Part shown: one piece after another, positions 49,269 through 53,122 of the stretch | Layout of the letters: each line of letters starts with the position of its first letter | Position numbering within the stretch: position 1 is the stretch's first letter | Assembly: GCA_045577495.1 (NCBI GenBank) | Contig: JAZNIK010000054.1 | Coordinates: forward strand, 1 to 53,122 | DNA from: UMGS1279 sp045577495 | GTDB taxonomy: Bacteria; Bacillota; Clostridia; Oscillospirales; Acutalibacteraceae | Direction of reading: 5' to 3' | DNA: 53,122 nucleotides | Notes under the pieces: model-generated | Databases searched by the model: none | What the model was told of the DNA's origin: nothing | Seen by the model: only the letters and a program-made list of their open reading frames with translations | Made by a program: the position numbers and the translations under genes

Positions 49269-50534
49269 ATGAAAACTCCATTAGCAGATAGAATCAGACC
49301 AACCGAACTCAAAAACGTTGTTGGTCAACACCATTTGCTAGACGATGGTAAGGTTCTTCGCAAGATTATTGAGAGCGGCGAGATACCCAATCTTATATTC
49401 TATGGTCCTTCGGGTGTGGGAAAAACCACAGTTGCTAACATTATTGCAAAAAAAAGCGGCAAAACCCTTTATCGACTTAACGCCACAACCGCCTCCACCT
49501 CTGATTTAAAAGAAATAATCAAAAGCCGAACAGATTTTGAAAATCAAAACGGCATACTGCTTTATTTAGATGAGATACAGTATTTTAACAAAAAGCAACA
49601 ACAAACCCTTTTGGAGTATATCGAAAATGGGGATATAACCCTGATTGCATCAACCACCGAAAACCCCTATTTTTATGTTTATAATGCAATACTCAGTCGT
49701 TCAACGGTTTTTGAATTTAAGTCGCTTGAACCCAATGATATTGCAGAGTTTATATCCTTTGCATTTGAGTTTTTAGCAAACGAGGCAAATGAAAAGTTAT
49801 CGCTTGATAGTGAAGTTATAAAAATAATTGCGTATGGCACAGGCGGAGACCTTAGAAAAGCTCTAAATGTTACCGAACTTTGCTATCTAACAGGTAATAG
49901 ACAGGGTGATGTTGTCAGCGTTACTAACGATATTGCAGATACCTTAACCGAGCAAAGCGGTATGCGATATGACCGCGAGGGCGACGACCATTATGATGTT
50001 ATTTCGGCATACCAAAAATCAATGCGAGGTAGCGACCCTGATGCTGCACTTCACTATTTGGGCAGATTACTTGCGGCGGGTGATTTGCCATCTGCTTGTA
50101 GACGTCTTTTGGTAACGGCGGCTGAAGATGTGGGACTTGCTTATCCCAGCATAATTCCCATAGTTAAAGCGGCTGTAGACTCGGCAATGATGCTAGGGCT
50201 TCCCGAGGCTAGAATACCCTTGGCAGATGCAGTAGTGCTTGTTTGCCTTTCTCCAAAATCTACAACGGGGCACGATGGCATAAATGCCGCAATGGCAGAT
50301 ATTGAAAATGGGCTTGGTATGACCGTTCCGCGCCAACTTCAAAACAAGCATTTTGATGGTGAGGATGCGGCGGTTAAAGGCCAGTTTTATAAATATCCGC
50401 ACAGTTACCCAAATCATTATGTTGAGCAACAGTATTTGCCCGATGATATTAAAAATAAAAAATATTATGATTTTGGAGATAATAAAACAGAACAGGCTTT
50501 TAAAACATATTGGGATAAAATAAAAAATAATTAA
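49269..50534 (+). CDS. rarA: Replication-associated recombination protein A (MgsA/WRNIP1 family)
   Basis: 421 aa. AAA+ ATPase that loads at stalled forks and interacts with SSB. MKTPLADRIRPTELKNVVGQ is the usual opening. Walker A GPSGVGKTT (about 46-54), Walker B LLYLDEIQYF (about 97-106), sensor STTENPYF. The C-terminal MgsA domain has SMRGSDPDAALHYL and ends with YPHSYPNHYVEQQYLP. AAAGGAGG precedes the ATG. Confidence 0.95.
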   Translation: MKTPLADRIRPTELKNVVGQHHLLDDGKVLRKIIESGEIPNLIFYGPSGVGKTTVANIIAKKSGKTLYRLNATTASTSDLKEIIKSRTDFENQNGILLYLDEIQYFNKKQQQTLLEYIENGDITLIASTTENPYFYVYNAILSRSTVFEFKSLEPNDIAEFISFAFEFLANEANEKLSLDSEVIKIIAYGTGGDLRKALNVTELCYLTGNRQGDVVSVTNDIADTLTEQSGMRYDREGDDHYDVISAYQKSMRGSDPDAALHYLGRLLAAGDLPSACRRLLVTAAEDVGLAYPSIIPIVKAAVDSAMMLGLPEARIPLADAVVLVCLSPKSTTGHDGINAAMADIENGLGMTVPRQLQNKHFDGEDAAVKGQFYKYPHSYPNHYVEQQYLPDDIKNKKYYDFGDNKTEQAFKTYWDKIKNN

Positions 50535-50562
50535 AACCTCGATGAAATTCATCGAGGTTTTT
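50533..50562 (+). terminator. Terminator after rarA
   Basis: AACCTCGATGA/TCATCGAGGTT stem with a short loop and TTTTT, immediately after the rarA stop. Confidence 0.92.
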
Positions 50563-50845
50563 GCTTAAGTTGACAGGACTCGAACCTGTCAACGCCTACA
50601 AATGCAATTTTTTGATTTCACATTGCCAAAAACCTTGAAACACGACAGTATGTCTGCACTTTTTGGATTCCTGAAATACAAAAAATATCTATTTGTAGGT
50701 TTGAAAAAATTTCTGCCGTCGAGTTTTTTACAGAATGAAGTGCGAATTTGAAGTAAGGCTGCCGCCTTTCGAAAATAAGCACAAAATACTGTAAATAAAG
50801 GCGGCGAGCGAAATCGTGGCAGGTTCGAGTCCTGCCAACTTATGC
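50563..50845. repeat. 283-bp palindromic element bounded by tRNA T-arm-like inverted repeats
   Basis: The ends 50563-50592 and 50817-50845 are inverted copies of about 28 bp with three mismatches. Each contains the tRNA T-arm consensus GGTTCGAGTCC: on the minus strand at the left end, on the plus strand at the right end. Each end also folds on itself as an extended T-arm (GTTGACAGG/CCTGTCAAC on the left, TGGCAGG/CCTGCCA on the right). Inside are two more perfect long-range stems, CCTACAAAT (50595-50603) with 50691-50699 and GCCGCCTTT (50761-50769) with 50797-50805. No ORF and no complete cloverleaf are seen. It fits a non-autonomous mobile element or a structured RNA; I do not recognise the family. 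Confidence 0.7.
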
Positions 50846-50908
50846 TTCTTTAAACATTGAACTGTCGCTTGGTACTTCTTATGCTTTTGTAGATATATTT
50901 CTAATGAG

Positions 50909-51577
50909 TCAATTAAAATGAGATATTTTTTTATTAAGTATTATACCCATGCCCAGAAAAGAAAAGGCGGCAATCAAAAAGGGGAAATATTGTTTTAAAT
51001 ATAGAATCGGTGTATAAGTTTCATAGTTAATATAAAAAATAGGAAGCATAACTGTTGTTCCTGCGTATAAAATTGCGCCTAAATTATACAAAAGCAAAAT
51101 CATTAAGGGAATAAGAATAGATCTCGATAAGAATGTTAAAAAATAGGAAAATGAAAAATACAGGAAACATATTGTCAGCACCCGTAACAATTCATATTTC
51201 ATCATTGGAAATAGCACGGTATACGGGATAAACCATATCAGAATATTTATTATATTTAATAAAAACACAGATGCTAGATCAATTAACTTATTTTTACCTG
51301 AATAAACAAATAGAAGTTCATTCCCATCTGTTTCCAAATATTCTTTCATCAAAAAGAGCGGACACCAATTCGAAAAAAAGGGGTAATACCATAAACAATT
51401 TTTTAAAATTTCGGTGTATAGTTCTTCGCCTACAGCGTACTTAGAGTATGTTAAATAATTAAGCAACGGTACCAACAGATTAAATATAAATATGGGCACC
51501 CAAAATAAGACGCCAATACTTTTTAAGTGAAGACATATCCGTTGAATATATAGAGTTATTGTTCTTTTATAATGCAT
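50909..51577 (-). CDS. ABC transporter permease (ABC-2-like)
   Basis: 222 aa with six hydrophobic segments (about 20-42, 60-78, 96-122, 125-150, 152-175, 194-212). No soluble domain and no diagnostic motif, but it overlaps the ATP-binding gene by 22 bases and so should be its membrane partner. ABC-2 systems of this size export small lipophilic molecules, peptides or antibiotics. The cargo is unknown. Confidence 0.78.
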   Translation of the reverse strand: MHYKRTITLYIQRICLHLKSIGVLFWVPIFIFNLLVPLLNYLTYSKYAVGEELYTEILKNCLWYYPFFSNWCPLFLMKEYLETDGNELLFVYSGKNKLIDLASVFLLNIINILIWFIPYTVLFPMMKYELLRVLTICFLYFSFSYFLTFLSRSILIPLMILLLYNLGAILYAGTTVMLPIFYINYETYTPILYLKQYFPFLIAAFSFLGMGIILNKKISHFN

Positions 51578-52401
51578 ATATATCCGTCCTCAATGTTTGG
51601 TTTACATGAATCAATGTTTTGCGGGTCGGATGATACAATCTTCACCATATGAACGCCGTCACGCTCAAAATGTTTTTGTTCAGTGTATTGTCCATTAATC
51701 TCATATATTCTATTTTTAGGAAGAACGTAAACCTTATCTTTTGCAAAATTCTCAATTTCCTGGCAAGTGCCACAAAATATAATTTTTCCTTCCTTCATAA
51801 TAGCCACTTGATCACAAACAGCTTCGACATCCTCAACAATGTGAGTAGATATAATGATAATTTTATCATCTTTTATCTGTGTAATAATATTTTTAAAACG
51901 CAACCTTTCTTCCGGATCAAGTCCCGCAGTCGGTTCGTCAAAGATCATGATATGAGGGTTATTTAACAAGACCTGCGCAATTCCTAACCTGCGAAGCATA
52001 CCTCCCGACAACGAACCGACTTTACTATCAATTCTATCAGTTAGATTAACAATCTCAATGCAGTTACGGATATTTTGATCAACAACACTTTTATTTACTT
52101 TTTTTAAATTAGCCATCAACTGCATCATTTCATAAACCTTCAAATCCTTAAACAGACCAAATTTTTGCGGCAAATATCCTATGTTGTCACAAAAATTTTT
52201 GTTTGTGGTAATGCAATTCCCTTTGTAATAAATCGTATTTTTGGGAACAGGATAAAGTTTAGTCAAACAGCGCATCATTGTCGTCTTACCTGCACCATTT
52301 GCACCCAATAAACCATATACTCCATTATCAAAACGGAATGTTATATCATTCAATGCTGTTTTTGTCCCAAATTGTTTTGAAAGATGATTTATCTGCAACA
52401 A
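51556..52401 (-). CDS. ABC transporter ATP-binding protein
   Basis: 281 aa. Walker A GANGAGKT (33-40), Q-loop GYLPQKFGL (75-83), signature LSGGM (131-135), Walker B IMIFDEP (151-157) and switch His in IIISTHIVED. A C-terminal extension of about 70 residues follows the ATPase core, as in bacitracin/lantibiotic-type exporters. It lies 11 bases after the stop of the upstream partial gene, and its own 3' end overlaps the permease, so all three form one minus-strand operon. Confidence 0.93.
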   Translation of the reverse strand: MLQINHLSKQFGTKTALNDITFRFDNGVYGLLGANGAGKTTMMRCLTKLYPVPKNTIYYKGNCITTNKNFCDNIGYLPQKFGLFKDLKVYEMMQLMANLKKVNKSVVDQNIRNCIEIVNLTDRIDSKVGSLSGGMLRRLGIAQVLLNNPHIMIFDEPTAGLDPEERLRFKNIITQIKDDKIIIISTHIVEDVEAVCDQVAIMKEGKIIFCGTCQEIENFAKDKVYVLPKNRIYEINGQYTEQKHFERDGVHMVKIVSSDPQNIDSCKPNIEDGYICIIKEQ

Positions 52402-52412
52402 AATATTACCCC

Positions 52413-53122
52413 CTATTCTTTTTCTGTATTATCTGACACACCGTACAGCAACCTGTCTAACGTACGAATTTGTATTGCTGTAATATAATCAGAATATTTT
52501 ACCGCTTGTTCATTTTCCCTAAAATTCATACTGGGCAAATACATAATTTTTTTAATTTCCGTTGTATCCTTGGCCTGCGCTTTGGCAGACAAAAATCTTG
52601 CAACATCTTGTTCCATATACTCCTTCTTGCCCTGGTCAATATCAAGATAGGGATAAATGATTTCAACACCGTTTACTATTCGCGAAGTGAGCATACCGCT
52701 TAATAAGGTTACGCCATTGGTTACGCCACTGAATACATTATCTCCTGTTTGCGGCAGGCTACAATACACCTTTTTATGATAATCCACTTCCACTTCAAAA
52801 GGCACAGTTTCATCCAGCAAAACCGGGATACCGCCATCTATTTCAGCATCATACAAATCAATATATCCCGGAATTGGATAATAAACAATATGGCCAGGCA
52901 AACAGATGCCTTGCGTATTGGAATAATATTTAGGATGATAACCGAAATAATAAAAGTTTAATTCTCCAATATCTGATAACTCATTTCCTTTATTATCCAG
53001 TGTAATGAAATCATCTCTTTGAGTAAAACACAATTCATTACCTTGTTGATCTGTGATTTTGTTTACTTTGAATCCATGATAAAGCGTAAATATATAAAAG
53101 TCATCATTTTTATAATTATTAA
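52413..53122 (-). CDS. Unknown protein, 5' end beyond the window
   Basis: The frame stays open from the stop at 52413 to the right edge (53122), so this is a partial gene with about 236 residues visible. A TTG at 53033 is internal, not the start. The visible part is soluble-looking and strand-rich, with many Tyr/Gly/Pro and sections such as HGFKVNKITDQQGNE and LPGHIVYYPIPGYID; a helical tail (FLSAKAQAKDTTEI) closes it. I do not recognise the family. A membrane or secreted part may lie upstream. It is first of the ABC operon seen here. Confidence 0.7.
   Translation of the reverse strand, partial: NNYKNDDFYIFTLYHGFKVNKITDQQGNELCFTQRDDFITLDNKGNELSDIGELNFYYFGYHPKYYSNTQGICLPGHIVYYPIPGYIDLYDAEIDGGIPVLLDETVPFEVEVDYHKKVYCSLPQTGDNVFSGVTNGVTLLSGMLTSRIVNGVEIIYPYLDIDQGKKEYMEQDVARFLSAKAQAKDTTEIKKIMYLPSMNFRENEQAVKYSDYITAIQIRTLDRLLYGVSDNTEKE

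Noticed and set aside
50563..50845. Two complete tRNA genes at the ends of the palindromic element
   Set aside because: Only T-arm-like hairpins are present; no acceptor 5' strand, D-arm or anticodon arm can be placed.

Overview
The window looks like a chromosomal segment of a low-GC Firmicute, most plausibly an anaerobic gut-type clostridium (Oscillospirales/Ruminococcaceae-like). The basis is AT-rich DNA with strong Shine-Dalgarno sites, TTG/GTG starts, a T-box leader, a SAM-I riboswitch, a sensory [FeFe]-hydrogenase-like protein with a serine-kinase-type ATPase, and the order yqhQ-prmC-recA-recX-rimO-pgsA. This placement is inference; no marker search was possible.

Layout. (1) 1-1166: the end of an rRNA operon (23S 3' end, tRNA-Lys, tRNA-Glu, 5S, tRNA-Asn). 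Two tRNAs lie between 23S and 5S, and tRNA-Asn is preceded by a broken copy carrying a hairpin-rich insert. (2) 1168-3550: an accessory strip with two hairpin arrays of different sequence but the same grammar (short palindromes separated by a constant 7-9 nt spacer that flips orientation midway), a four-helix-bundle protein, a GNAT acetyltransferase behind a 17-codon leader ORF and attenuator-like hairpin, and a YcxB-like membrane protein. (3) 3559-25703: one 22-kb same-strand exopolysaccharide operon of 20 genes. It holds an initiating sugar-phosphate transferase, six glycosyltransferase genes (one a two-domain fusion, two a tandem duplicate), an EpsG-like polymerase and a Wzx-like flippase. 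It also holds decoration genes (cytidylyltransferase, LicD, acyltransferase, pyruvyl transferase, DUF1919), two ferredoxin/F420-dehydrogenase-beta-like proteins, Ugd, and capEFG for UDP-N-acetyl-L-fucosamine. No Wzz/Wze-type chain-length regulator is present. (4) 25870-29558: lipoprotein, OmpR-type regulator and HAMP histidine kinase. (5) 29560-35094: yqhQ, prmC, recA, recX, rimO, pgsA. (6) 35098-39982: a cysteine T-box leader followed by cysE, cysS, a TrmN6-like methyltransferase, mnmA and a LUD protein. (7) 40028-43158: dacF, pgi and a small P-loop protein. (8) 43198-44169: a divergent DUF2493/XRE pair sharing a 32-bp palindromic promoter, next to a RAYT transposase relic with a perfect REP-like inverted pair. 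(9) 44248-46322 (minus): DRTGG protein, ATPase and sensory hydrogenase. (10) 46423-50534: SAM-I riboswitch-metK, glyA, rarA. (11) 50563-50845: a 283-bp palindromic element whose ends look like tRNA T-arms. (12) 50909-53122 (minus): an ABC-2 exporter pair and a protein running off the window edge.

Most of the window is ordinary housekeeping or a recognisable polysaccharide locus. The least-explained structures are the two hairpin arrays, whose last module supplies the -35 box of the next gene in both cases, the insert-bearing tRNA-Asn copy, and the T-arm-bounded palindromic element.
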